From assembly GCA_028386065.3 (NCBI GenBank), contig JAKUCV010003650.1:265153-329152 (forward strand): 64,000 bases of DNA, read 5' to 3'. This DNA comes from Turnera subulata (lineage: Eukaryota; Streptophyta; Magnoliopsida; Malpighiales; Passifloraceae). Within the stretch, counting starts at the first letter, position 1, and every line of letters begins with the position of its first letter. Below are positions 11,107 to 21,480 of this stretch, piece after piece. Below the pieces are notes generated by a model, which ran no database searches, was not told the origin of the DNA, and worked only from the letters and a program-made list of their open reading frames with translations. The position numbers and the translations under genes are program-made.

Positions 11107-11893
11107 AGTACTTCTTCTTCGATGTAACTGTTATGAATTAATAAAATAAGTTCCTTTTGAAATCAAATTTCTTGAATTATGAATACTCTTATTAAGATTT
11201 GAAAGTTCATATTTAACTGAAAAGAAACAAAATATTTTAAAACATAACAAAACCGTCATGAATAGAATCGAACATAATGACGTTAAAAACAGGACCGATA
11301 AAACGAATTATAACCAGCATTAAAAACAAAACAAAACTCGTTTAACAAAATCAAAACAAAAGAAATTAAAACAAGATATGTTTTCACGTTCGGCGCTCTA
11401 GTTCGGTCGTGTCCATTCTAAATCCTGAGAAACGTGACACGTACAGTTAACGGTGACGTCGGTTAACCTCGTGAAGAAGACATCCGTTAACTCGGAAAGC
11501 GATGTTCACGGGATCGTCCTGTGTCTCTCGAAGGACACGTTACCCACCTGATCACAATTTCCACATAAGCCAAAACGTCTGTCAAGGCTCGTATCTCTCC
11601 ACGATGTCCGAACAGCTGTAAACTTGTCGCACATGTGCTTTACTCGAGATACGATCCCATCCGTCTAGCCTCAACGGTCACGGATGCTAGTGATAAAAGA
11701 TGCAAGAAAATATAGAAAGGCCATAAAACAAAAGACAAGGTAGCCAGAGCGAAATAAAATCATGTGTTGAAAATAGACTGAAAATCTCTGGCATGGGTCC
11801 GAAAAACGCGTAAAGCAATAAATGCAAGCAACGGTAAAATTCAAAAAGCAAGATCTTGAAAATCAAAAACGGTAATCACGCTCCCCATAAGAG

Positions 11894-11899
11894 TATAAA
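11894..11899 (+). promoter_or_regulatory. TATA box before antisense ORF 2 of element A
   Basis: TATAAA in GAGTATAAAGGGGAAGG lies 103 bp before the ATG at 12002, giving a plausible leader of about 75 nt. Upstream (about 11445-11480) is a cluster with TGACGTC flanked by GTTAAC on both sides, which could be an activator site (inferred). Confidence 0.4.
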
Positions 11900-12001
11900 G
11901 GGGAAGGCGGTGATGTGTAAATCATCAAAACGTTGAAAGCGATCAAACATCCAGACAACCAAAACCGCAACACTTTGAAAAGCAAAACACTACACGTCAT
12001 C

Positions 12002-12668
12002 ATGCCTGCTCCCTCGTCAGTGTTCTTTGTCGAAGGTGCCAACCTTGGCAGAAGAAACCGACTGGCTTACAGCATGGTCAACGAACGTGCTGAAGAGCTG
12101 CCGAACGAGCTCGGCAGAATGCCGCGTCTAGTTTTCGTCGACGAGCTCTATTCATCACGGTTCTTCGTCACTCCAATGGAAGAGGTGTTCTTCCTAGAGG
12201 ACCATGGAACACTGAGGACTTCATACTACGGCTCTGCAAACTCCGTGATGTTCTTCTTCTCGGATAGGCTTCAAGAGTTCAACTTGGAGTCCACTTGACA
12301 GACTGTGGAGCAAGGTGCTTACTACCAGCTCGCAATGACAGCCCAGAGCATACCCAGAATGACTCGGCTACCTCCAACCTGGCCAAAGGTACGTCTGCTG
12401 GTGTGGAACTGCAGAGGAGTTGCAAGGCGTGCACAGGAGTTCTCACGCACTCTGAGGGACTTGAAGAACCAGTACAAGCCCAACATGGCAGTGGCAACCA
12501 CGGGACGACCACGGTCTGATTCCACTCCGATTCCCACAAGCTAACCGGTTCGAGATCCCTGGCCAGCGCGACAGAGGCGGCATGTGGCTCTCTTGGAGCG
12601 ACAGAGTCACGGTCAACGTCAACAGTGACGCAACCAGTTTCCGTGTCAACGTCGTTGCGAACCGTTGA
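12002..12668 (+). pseudogene. Antisense ORF 2 of element A: broken ORF ending in LINE-type endonuclease start
   Basis: The frame from 12002 (M-P-A-P-S-S) runs 98 codons to TGA at 12296-12298 and continues in the same frame for about 80 more codons to 12544, so a single in-frame stop splits it. After the stop, the stretch VRLLVWNCRGVARRAQEFSR and RTLRDLKNQYKPN closely resembles the first strand and helix of plant LINE (L1-type) APE endonucleases, whose hallmark is WN-x-RG followed by a helix and KP-x-I. A frameshift near 12500-12543 leads to a second frame with RGGMWLSW and V-T-V-N-V, the next endonuclease segment, ending at TGA 12666. The catalytic Glu region is damaged. The N-terminal 98 residues (before the stop) are unrecognised. 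Confidence 0.5.
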
Positions 12669-12997
12669 ATGTATTTCTATTTTATATAATATCAAAGTTC
12701 AATGTATTATTTCCCTTTTATAAAATATCATGTAATATTTCCCTTTGCAATCAATATATTAACATTTCCCTTTGTATCAAAATATTAGCAATATTAATAA
12801 TATTTATAATTTCGCTTATTTATGGCATCATTACCTCTTATGTGTATGTCTGCGACAGCTGGCGTCCCTTGACTGGATCCATAATGCACTTAACTAAATG
12901 ATATAAAATAAATAACAACTGGAGCGAACTATGCAAACAAGACAACAAACACACAAAGACTGCCCAACAAGACCTAACGCCCGCTCCGCTACCAAAA

Positions 12998-15900
12998 TGA
13001 AACGCCCCGTCCCGTATTTACCGTACACAGTAAACACAAGCCGGAACTGTGACAACCCGACCCAACAAAGCCCAAGCATACAGTGTGAACTACAATAACT
13101 CGGCCCAACGGCCCAAAATAGTAAAACAACATAGATAACATATCCGGCCCAATGGCCCAATAATAGCGAAAATATGCGCAGCGGAAGACTTATAAAGACT
13201 CACATATACACTGTATGCATAAATGCAAACTATGGATCCAAGCCCGTCCAAGGGATAACGCCGCAGCCTGTCTGGAATGCAATATACCTGAACCACAAAT
13301 AACTCAACCTACGGGATGAAAGCCCGCAGGTGAGGGGTGAGTCCGAAGTGCCCACCGGGTAAACCCATAAGCAAATATACATATACAACACCGTAAACAA
13401 TCCAAGTCACAACACAACAACTAACCAAGGTTCTCACGAACCTTAAATACACACTGGTGATTCTAGACACACTATTCCAATTTTATTATCAGGGCCCCTA
13501 TCACAAGTTAAATGATGGCCGTCGCCTGGTAGTCAAGCTAGCTAGCCCGTGGACCCCTCCCCGGTACCTCCACGTAATAACTGGCACAGACAGGGAGCAG
13601 GCACCAACCACTAACTCTCCCCCAGTGCTCAAACAATAACAATAACTTGGTACAGACAGGGAGCAGGCACCAACCACTAACTCTCCCCCAGCACCATAAT
13701 CTAAGACTACCATCTGGCTGTTCCAACATTTAACTGTGACTCGCTAGATGTCTAAGTGTATTCAATTTTATTATTTCCTTTTTCCTCGACTAATTACCAC
13801 ATCTCTATCATCCAACCATTATCTCATTATCCCGAGCAGGCTCGCAGCCTCTCCGCTCGTCTGGATAATAACCAATATCAAACTGTCATCACATCATAGT
13901 ACCCTCGGTACTCAACTCACACAATTCTACGGTCAACAACAGCAACAGTCTTACTCATATCCACAATCCCAACATCATCAATTATGTCAACAGCAACAAT
14001 AATTTCAGCAAAATCAACGGCAACAATTATCAACATAATTCATCACACAAGAACCATACACTACCACCAGATATCATACCAGCAAGGTCACACATAGTCA
14101 ACAACTCAACAGTAGCAATATTCTCAACAACAACGATGGCAACAATTATCAATCAAAATCATCTCAAAACAAATCATACTCAGCCACAAAGTATCATACC
14201 AGCAACATCGAACACAGTAAGCAAACAGCAACTTGATATCACGGGATGTAAATAAATATTTACTTAACCTCACCTTAGCCGATTACTCAACTCCGGAAAT
14301 AATGACCGGTCCGACCCGGCTCCTCGGGAAACTGCCCGATATCCGAACCTATACAACAAAACCACATATATTCACATAAATGCACATAAGAGTATGTCAT
14401 GATGCCAATTTACGAAATAAACCCATCCCGGTTACTCATCTTTTATTATTATCCTTTACCGAAAATAATTAACCGTACGTATTTCCGAATATAATTTCGG
14501 TACCATACTTTAATTAAAACCCTTTTCAAAATATATTTCCATAAAATAATTATAATTCCCAAAATAATAATTACTATAATTTTCTTGGAATTTATAATAT
14601 ATATATTTTCCATAATATTTCCATAAAAAATTATTATACTTCCCAAATATAGTTTCCAATTATTATTTTCTTTAGAAAACTCCATTTCCAGGAAATATAA
14701 CCATATAACTTATTTTTCCGATAATAAATACGTATTTATTAATATACACATATATATTTCCCAACTTATTCCCGTATGCATAAATATTAATTATTTCCAT
14801 ATCTTACACTTTCCCAAATTATTTATTTTCCCCAAAAATTATTTTCTTTTCAAAATTTATATTTTTCAGAATTATATAGTCTTTATTTAAATTCCCAGAT
14901 TTTATTTTGATTATTATAACTATTATTATTTATTTTCTTTTATTTCTGGACTGGGCCAAGTCCAAGCCTAACCCACATAGCCCAAACCTAACCCATAACC
15001 CATAACCCAACTAAAGCCCAACAAACTAAACACCTAAACCTATAACCCAATCCCCACAAAACCCAAGCCCACACATCTCAGCCCACCAACATAACCCATC
15101 TAAAACCCATAGTCCACAAACCAAACCCTAACCCATCAGCTACAATACCGGGTCAGACCCGACCCGTGACCCATCCAAACCGGGTCACCATCTTCTCAAG
15201 GCTCACCTTGAGTTTGCAGAGGCGGCGGCGAGCGGTGGGTGAGGCAACACAGACGGCATCGTCGCGGGAAGAGGAAGGACGGGGCGGCGCGGCGACTTCG
15301 CGTCACCTGCTGGTCGTGGAGGGGAGAGCGGCGTGGCCGGCGGCTGCACCACGAAGGGCCACGGCGAGAGCGAGCGGCGCGAGCAGAGGAGAGGCGAGGC
15401 AGCGGCGACGAGGCGCGGTGGCAGCAGGAGGAGCTGCGGTCGGGTCGTGCGAGGAAGAGGAGGCGTCGTGCACGGGGTGCTTCTCATGGTGGACACGGGC
15501 GGCGACACACGGCTGTGAGTTGCTGCAACTCCGGCGGCGACAAAGTGTCCTCAGCGGCAGCAGCAAGCGGGCAGGAAGGCGAGCGGGGCGCGCGGCTGCG
15601 TGGCGGTGGAGAAAGGAAGAGATGAGAGGAGAGGGGAGGAGTTGGTGGTGGACGGCGAAGGTGGTGTTTGCAGTGATGGTTGGTGGGTGTACTCGGCAGA
15701 AACGGTGTGGGTGTGGTGACGGGCAGTGGGGGTAGCAAGGAGAAAGAATAAAAGGAAGAAGAAGGAAGGAAGAGACAAGGAAAATCACGGGTGAAGGCAG
15801 GAAGGAAGGTGGGGCAGCGACGGTCGGTCACGGGACATGGCGGCTGAGGAAGGAAAATGGAGAAGAAAAGAAAAGAAAAGAGAAAAGAAAGAAAGGGAAG

Positions 15901-16357
15901 GAAAAGAAAAAGAAAAAGAAAGAGGTGGGGCCCGCGTAGCTGAAGGAAGACCCGGGAAAGAGGAGAAGAAACGTAACCGGGAAAGAGGAAGAGAAAGGAG
16001 AGAGGAGGAAGAAGAGTGGCTCGGGGCAAGCTCGTTGGCGGGTCCGAATTCACGTGTCGGGATCCCGTAGACGCAGGGATACTCCCGTCTTTCCGACAAA
16101 TCCCGTCCCGAGTCCAAAAATATGACTTGGGCTCGGAAAATCCGATTAATCCTCCTGAACGTCGTCCAAGTCTCGGAACTGAAAACCGAGGCTCGGTTAG
16201 TTAGGAAGATGCTCCCGAGCGCGGGAAAACTCTCGGTTTCGAAAAACGACTCTCGATTTACTTCGAATTAATTACCCGAGATTAATTCAACAATAAATCA
16301 CGGTAAAACAATTTCTACAGTCCCGGTAAAAATTAAAAATTTACCCGGGCTGTTACA
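12998..16357 (-). repeat. 5' LTR of element A (right copy)
   Basis: This copy is 3360 bp. Read on the minus strand it starts TGTAACAGCCCGGG at 16357 and ends CGGGGCGTTTCA at 12998. It shares the ~1.45-kb R/U5-side block and the first ~150 bp with the left LTR. Positions ~14470-16215 are unrelated to the left copy. They include a CCCATAACCC-rich stretch (about 14950-15160), a GC-rich block (15190-15700) and a purine tract on the plus strand (15840-16010), opposite in polarity to the tract of the left LTR. Confidence 0.88.
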
Positions 16358-18761
16358 CGGGGGAAGATACGAGCTACCTTCGCGTCGCCGCCTCCTGATC
16401 TCGGGTAAGCACCGCCGTCTCTTGCTTCTTCTTTCTTTGTTCCGTTTTGTTGTCGATTGGACTGTGGGTTGTATTCGTGATTGTGTTGTTGCCGACAGAG
16501 GTGCTCGGGTTCAGTTCATCTTGCTCCAGCAAAGAACATGTGGGTCTGCCTCCGGCGACCAGTGTTGTTCAGATTGGTTTCAGGTGGTGGCAGTAGTGTT
16601 GTCGTGGTTGATTGTTTGATGGATCCGTGATGGTCGTCTCAAGTTCCGGTAAGGATCCAGCTATTCAATTTATTCTCATGATCGTTTAAATTTTGGGTGT
16701 TTGTTGTTTGTGGAGTTGAAAGTCCGGCTCTGTGATGTTCGTTGTTTCTTTTGGGGCAGTTGCTGTGGTTCGTCGGTGTCTCAGGTGGCTGTTCCGGTGA
16801 GGCTGACCGGAATCCGGCGAGGCTCGGAAATTTTCCGGCGAGGCTCGGGTTGTTGTTCCTGCAAGACAGTGTCCTTCAGCATCACGTGGTAATTCTCGGG
16901 CTTTGATGCGAATTTCGGTTCTTGTACTATCTTGTAGTGAAAATGGATTTAATATGTGCAATTTGTAATAAATGAACTTTAGTGGAATTCGGGAGTTGCG
17001 AGTTGAGAGTGCGTGGCCGGAATATATTTCCGACGCGTCTTGAATCGTTAGGCCGAAAATGTTTGGGCTCGGGAGTTCGATAAAAGTATTATTGTGATGG
17101 GCCGGGCTTAGGCCCAATTAATGTCATATTAATTCTATATGGGCTTTTAGGCCCAATGACTAATGAAGTGGGCTTTAGGCCCAATGGCTTGTAATTGAGA
17201 TGGGCTTTAGGCCCAATAAAATGTAACTAATTTAAATGGGTTTTAGGCCCAAAGGTTTTGGGGAATGTGCTTTGGGCCCAATAAATGGATATTATTTTTA
17301 AGATGGGCTTTAGGCCCAAAGGGTTCTTATGATGTGGGCCTTAGGCCCAGGTATAAATTGGATTTGAATTTTGGGTTTAGACCTGGGTTTCTTAGTAACG
17401 GGCCTAGTGTACGATTAAAGCTTAAGACGACGACATTGGCATGTATTTGATTTGATTTCCGTGAATAAATATCTTACATGTTATATGTGTTCATAGGAGG
17501 TTATGGACATGAGGTTGTTGAGGCGGAACTAGGCTTCAGGTTCCGAGACAATTAATATGGCCAAGGTGAGGACTTATAAACCTTTGTATGCATTACTGCC
17601 TACAATGCTCGGTTAATTGTTTTGGTATATAAAGTGGTATTAATTGTTGGTCTTGAATGCTGTATGCATGCTTGCTTGATGTGCTGATGTTGTTATTTGC
17701 AAAGTGTATTTATTGATGATATCTTTGATGCGGTATGCCTGATTAAGTGAAATGTGTGCCGGTGTAATATGATATGCCAGTTGAGCTTGTTTGTTTGTTA
17801 TGCTAAATAACATGATTTATGGATTTGTGTTTGTGTGGTGGACTGTGGGCTGGAGGCCTGGACTTGAGAATAAGATATTAAATTCCACACAACACTGTTG
17901 AATCAAAACGCATGGTACAATCCCTTAAGCGTAATTGAATAACATACAATAATAAGTCTACTGTGGGGCTGTTGAGCGGTTGGTTCGAGCGGGTAGTAGT
18001 ACCCCTCGGGATGGCATGCGGGTTAGCATGTGGGCCTGTGATGGCCGGTTCTACCTCCCTCTTTCTATCTCCCCCTTTCTACCTCCCTCTTTCTCTCTGT
18101 CTCTCTCTCTCTGGATATGTTTGGGCTTCGTGCCTGGTTTATTTGGGCTTCGTGCCTGGTTGTCTCATGAGACGGGACCGAGCTCGACGCACACAGTAGA
18201 GGGCCCTAATAAAATACTTAACCTTAATAACAAGAATAATAAGATAAGTAACGATAAGTGATGGTTGAAGTCTGGTGATGACTTGTGTTGTATTTTGTGA
18301 ATTGTTTTGTGCATTGTGTTTGCTATTGCCCATTGTCGGTGTACTTGTAGTTGATTTGTTTTGTATATTATTGGTTTATTTGTCTACGGTGAGACAGTGG
18401 TTGGTCTCACCCCCTCACAGTTTTACACAGGATAGCTGATCGATGATCAGAAGAGCATATCAGCAGGTGGCGGTGCTTTCCTCTCCTCAGGTCGGATCCA
18501 TAGAGAGTTCACTGCATACATGTTATCTTATGTATAGTCTTCCGCTGCATACTCGTTGTTGTGTAATTAGTTGTATAAAGGTTCATTGATTTTGTTGTTG
18601 ATATTGTATCCCGGGTAGAAGGGCATTTTGGTCACTTCACATGATGTATATTCTTTAATGAATAATTTGGGATACGGGTGTCCCGAGAATGATAGGGGCA
18701 ATCTGGTCAATTTATAATTAATTTGTAACTTATATTAATAAATTGGGACACGGGCGTTTCA
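16358..18761 (+). repeat. 3' LTR of element B, second part
   Basis: This starts with the second CGGGG copy (16358-16362) and then continues GAAGATACGAGC exactly where 7427 left off. It matches 2593-4993 with only scattered differences and ends GGACACGGGCGTTTCA at 18761. The second TGGGCC/GGCCCA array is at 17099-17350. Confidence 0.93.
17099..17350 (+). repeat. Array of eight GGGCTTTAGGCCCAA-like units in 3' LTR of B
   Basis: Copy of the array at 3329-3580, with two visible substitutions (for example GGCCCAGG in place of GGCCTAGG at the last unit). Confidence 0.75.
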
Positions 18762-19435
18762 GATGGTTATTTCGCAGTTTGGGCATCATAGTATACCGAA
18801 CATGTGCATTTATGTGTATATATGGATTTGTTGTATAGGTTGATATCGGGCAGTTTCCCGAGGAGCCGGCGTCGGACCGGTCATAGCTTCCGAAGTTGAG
18901 TAATCGGCCAAGGTGAGGATGGATTTCCTTCAATATGTGCCTTATTACTCGGTTATTGTGTTTGATGTTGTTGCATTGTTGGATGCTGTGCTTTTGTTGT
19001 GTTATGGCTCGGGATGTCTATCCCGGTGCTTGTTTGGTATTTTTGGGATGTTTATCCCCGTGTTGATTTTCTGTGTCTTTTGGATTAAGTAATAATGGAT
19101 TAATAATGAATTGTGATGAGGATGTCGATCCTCGGTATTTTGGTTAGGGATGTCGATCCCTGAGTTTGGTTTTTGATGACGGTAATATAATTGTCACGTG
19201 GTAAGTAGAGGTACGACCGGATGGTATGTGACTGTTTTGTGGTGCCATGATCTGGGTTACTTGTGATGGGCATGTTGATGCCGGTTTGATATTGGGATGT
19301 TGATCCCTGAGTTTGATATTGGGATGTTGATCCCGGGTTCTTTTTGATCTGGCACCAGGAACAGGTTGATAACCTGGTACGACCCTAGCTTATCCGTGAC
19401 GGGGCCCGAAAAAGATAAAATTGGATAATTGGATT
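18762..19435 (+). mobile_element. Element C: remainder of the 3' LTR after element B
   Basis: After the GATGG duplication the sequence resumes the LTR of C. GTATAGGTTGATATCGGGCA and CCCGAGGAGCCGGCGTCGG parallel the reverse complement of 8700-8830 in element A. Similarity in short blocks continues to GACGGGGCCCGAAAAAGATA near 19400-19420 and then fades. No CGTTTCA end is found, so this LTR is truncated or diverged at about 19,435. The middle holds seven small hairpins (19010-19334). Confidence 0.75.
19010..19334 (+). repeat. Seven short GGGAT-GTNN-ATCCC hairpins in LTR of C
   Basis: Stems of 5-6 bp around a GTNN loop occur at 19010-19025 (CGGGAT), 19045-19058 (GGGAT), 19118-19133 (GAGGAT), 19146-19161 (AGGGAT), 19269-19282 (GGCAT/ATGCC), 19294-19307 (GGGAT) and 19321-19334 (GGGAT). 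The stems of the third and fifth units differ from the rest on both arms in a pairing-compatible way. Loops are GTCT, GTTT, GTCG or GTTG. Confidence 0.7.
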
Positions 19436-21480
19436 TTTATTGAATCTTTTCGACTTTGGGTCGAGTCTTTTGGTTTCCAATTCTCTTTGTTCTTACCTGC
19501 GTGTAAGTTTGCTTAACTTGGAAAAAAAATTCTTTGCTTTTGATTCATTTTTAGCTTGAATGGATATGCAATTGTGATTTTAATTTTTCAATTTAGATTA
19601 GGAACCTTGGTTGATCGCGTTACTGGCATTTCATGGTGTGTCACTGATAGTAACAGTCGTTTCTCGAAAGCACATCAATTTCCAATTCTCTTTGTTTCTA
19701 TTACCCGCAACAAAACTCGGGCCACCTCTTTACTCATAAAAGAGGACCGAATTGTAGAGTTTTACTTCCCAATAGTGTGATACTATTTGGGAAGAGTTTC
19801 CTGACTGTTTGGCCTTTGCTTTAATTCTGCACCTACAAGAGCTCTAGGTTTTTTTTTTATATATAATTACAAGGATGCAAAAGAATGGATGGAGGTGGTA
19901 GTTGATGGATTGGATATTATGGAGTGTAATAGTATACAACTTAATGGCAACACCTCTATCTTCTATCTTGTTGTATGAAAATACAATTTTTCACTTAAAT
20001 TTTTTTACAAAATATAGACTTGGATTAGGGGAGTTATTATTCCTTTATGCATTTGTAGTCTACACTTCCAAATCATCCTATTTGCTACATAGATTTATCT
20101 ATTTTGGTGAATCAAATCTATTGTATGTTATATTTTTTTTAGAATTTGAATTATAATAAAATTTAAATAAAACTATTTATTAGCTATATAGAATTTCTAA
20201 AATATAATTGCGATAAGTTTATAATTCAATTGCAGATGTAGTTAGAAGTTTAAATCTTAGTATGTGCCTTATATTTAATTAGCATAATTTTTTAAGTTCC
20301 TTGTTATTCGATCAAATCATTGTTTATTTTTTAAGTTTTTTTTTGCTATGCTAACAATTGTTTCTAGATCTATCCCTACTCACTAGGAAACTAACATTCT
20401 GCAATTTCACCCTCTTTTCAGAGTGACTAGAGGTACTAGCTAATTATCTTGTATTTTTTTCTAATGCATTTCTCTATAATGTGGTTCTAGTTTTGGATGA
20501 ATACTCTGGGTTCATGTTCTTCACATTATGGCTTTTCGGATTGTGTTTAGATCAAAAGCTAAAGAACAGAATGGTGGAACGGATTTCCTAAAGCTTTGCC
20601 GTTTTGTTATAATGTGGTTGTTTGAGCTAGTTTATTGAGACCTTATCTTTTAGTTACTTAAGCTTGATTACTTATTGAGGCCCTTCCAGTGTTGGGATTT
20701 ATTAGGAAATCCTGTTAGCATTCCAATAGCCAAGCATATCTTATGTATAAAAAGACATTTCATATATTTTGCAAGCTTAAGTTTTGTGCCATCGCCTTAC
20801 ATTGGCTTTCAATTCGGCCAGTCACATTTTGGCACCTGCTTGGAGGGTTTTCTTAAACACCTTCAGTATGCATTCATGTCATAGATCTTTTGTTTCTATT
20901 CCTTGCAGGCAGAAAAGATTGTATTGAGAATGATTTTTGAGGATCGCATACCTATTGGTTTGTAAATGTGCCAACGACTGACTTGTGTGTTCTGTTGACA
21001 ATATTGAATATGATCCTGCAGCTCAAAATTTCTATGTTCTATTTATTGTATACTTTAGTTAGGCGATGTTAAATAATTCAAAAATAAAAGTTTAAGTTTG
21101 TCACTCTCATTTAAGTTTTTTTTTTTAATTTTATGAATGGAAATTATATAGGAAAACAGAATGCTGTCAGCAATATTTGGTTTATTTTTTTTTTTACAAA
21201 AATGCTGTATTTTCTTACGGCCTTATTACCTCTCAAGCGGCGGTAGCGACCGCTTTTGCAGTACGACTTACGGATGAGTTTCTGTACACTCTACTAAAAT
21301 TAAAATTACACTATTTACGTTCATTCTGTTGTATCTTCTTACATTAGGAGGCATACGTGATACAGACCAAGGACATGAGCCTTTTACGTTATACTTGCAC
21401 ATCCCCTTTACAACAGAGCAAAAAGAAATTGACAAAAAGGCAAACCGCAACACAGAAAGAAAGGAAACATGTATGTCTCT
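19436..21480. other. Intergenic, AT-rich, no gene recognised
   Basis: No reading frame shows a recognisable protein. A short sentence-like repeat, TTTCCAATTCTCTTTGTT, occurs at about 19470 and 19680. A possible orphan exon (about 20909-20965, after TTGCAG, reading AEKIVLRMIFEDRIPIGL then stop) could not be joined to any gene. The region probably holds the decayed end of element C and the 3' flank of the next gene. Confidence 0.5.

Larger units (their letters stand above)
7433..16357 (-). mobile_element. Element A: LTR retrotransposon inserted in 3' LTR of B, with antisense genes
   Basis: CGGGG at 7428-7432 and 16358-16362 flanks ends reading TGAAACGCC...CTGTTACA on the plus strand. Removing A restores the B LTR exactly as at 2587-2600. 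On the minus strand the LTR begins TGTAACAG. The polypurine tract and FGDEI ending lie at 10534-10600, and the primer-like TTTTGGTAGCGGAGC follows the 5' LTR at 12997 downward. The interior (10534-12997) has no gag-pol. The two LTRs agree over about 1.45 kb and about 150 bp at the ends but differ completely in between. Confidence 0.9.
1674..18761 (+). mobile_element. Element B: large non-autonomous LTR retrotransposon (LARD type)
   Basis: B has two LTRs of about 3.3 kb, both starting TGTAACGCCCCGAATTTTCG and ending GGACACGGGCGTTTCA, with a perfect GATGG target duplication outside. The interior (4994-6511) is only 1.5 kb and has no gag, protease, reverse transcriptase or integrase. The 3' LTR is interrupted by element A at 7433-16357. 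By eye I count roughly 18-20 substitutions plus a few indels between the LTRs, about 0.5-0.6 percent, so insertion was recent. Mobilisation would need proteins from an autonomous relative (inferred). Confidence 0.92.

Noticed and set aside
15166..15735. 189-codon Arg/Ala-rich ORF and its minus-strand partners
   Set aside because: GC-rich part of the right LTR of element A; open on several frames because of base composition.
20909..20965. Possible exon reading AEKIVLRMIFEDRIPIG after a TTGCAG acceptor
   Set aside because: No upstream exon could be joined and I recognise no family; may be a gene relic but unsupported.
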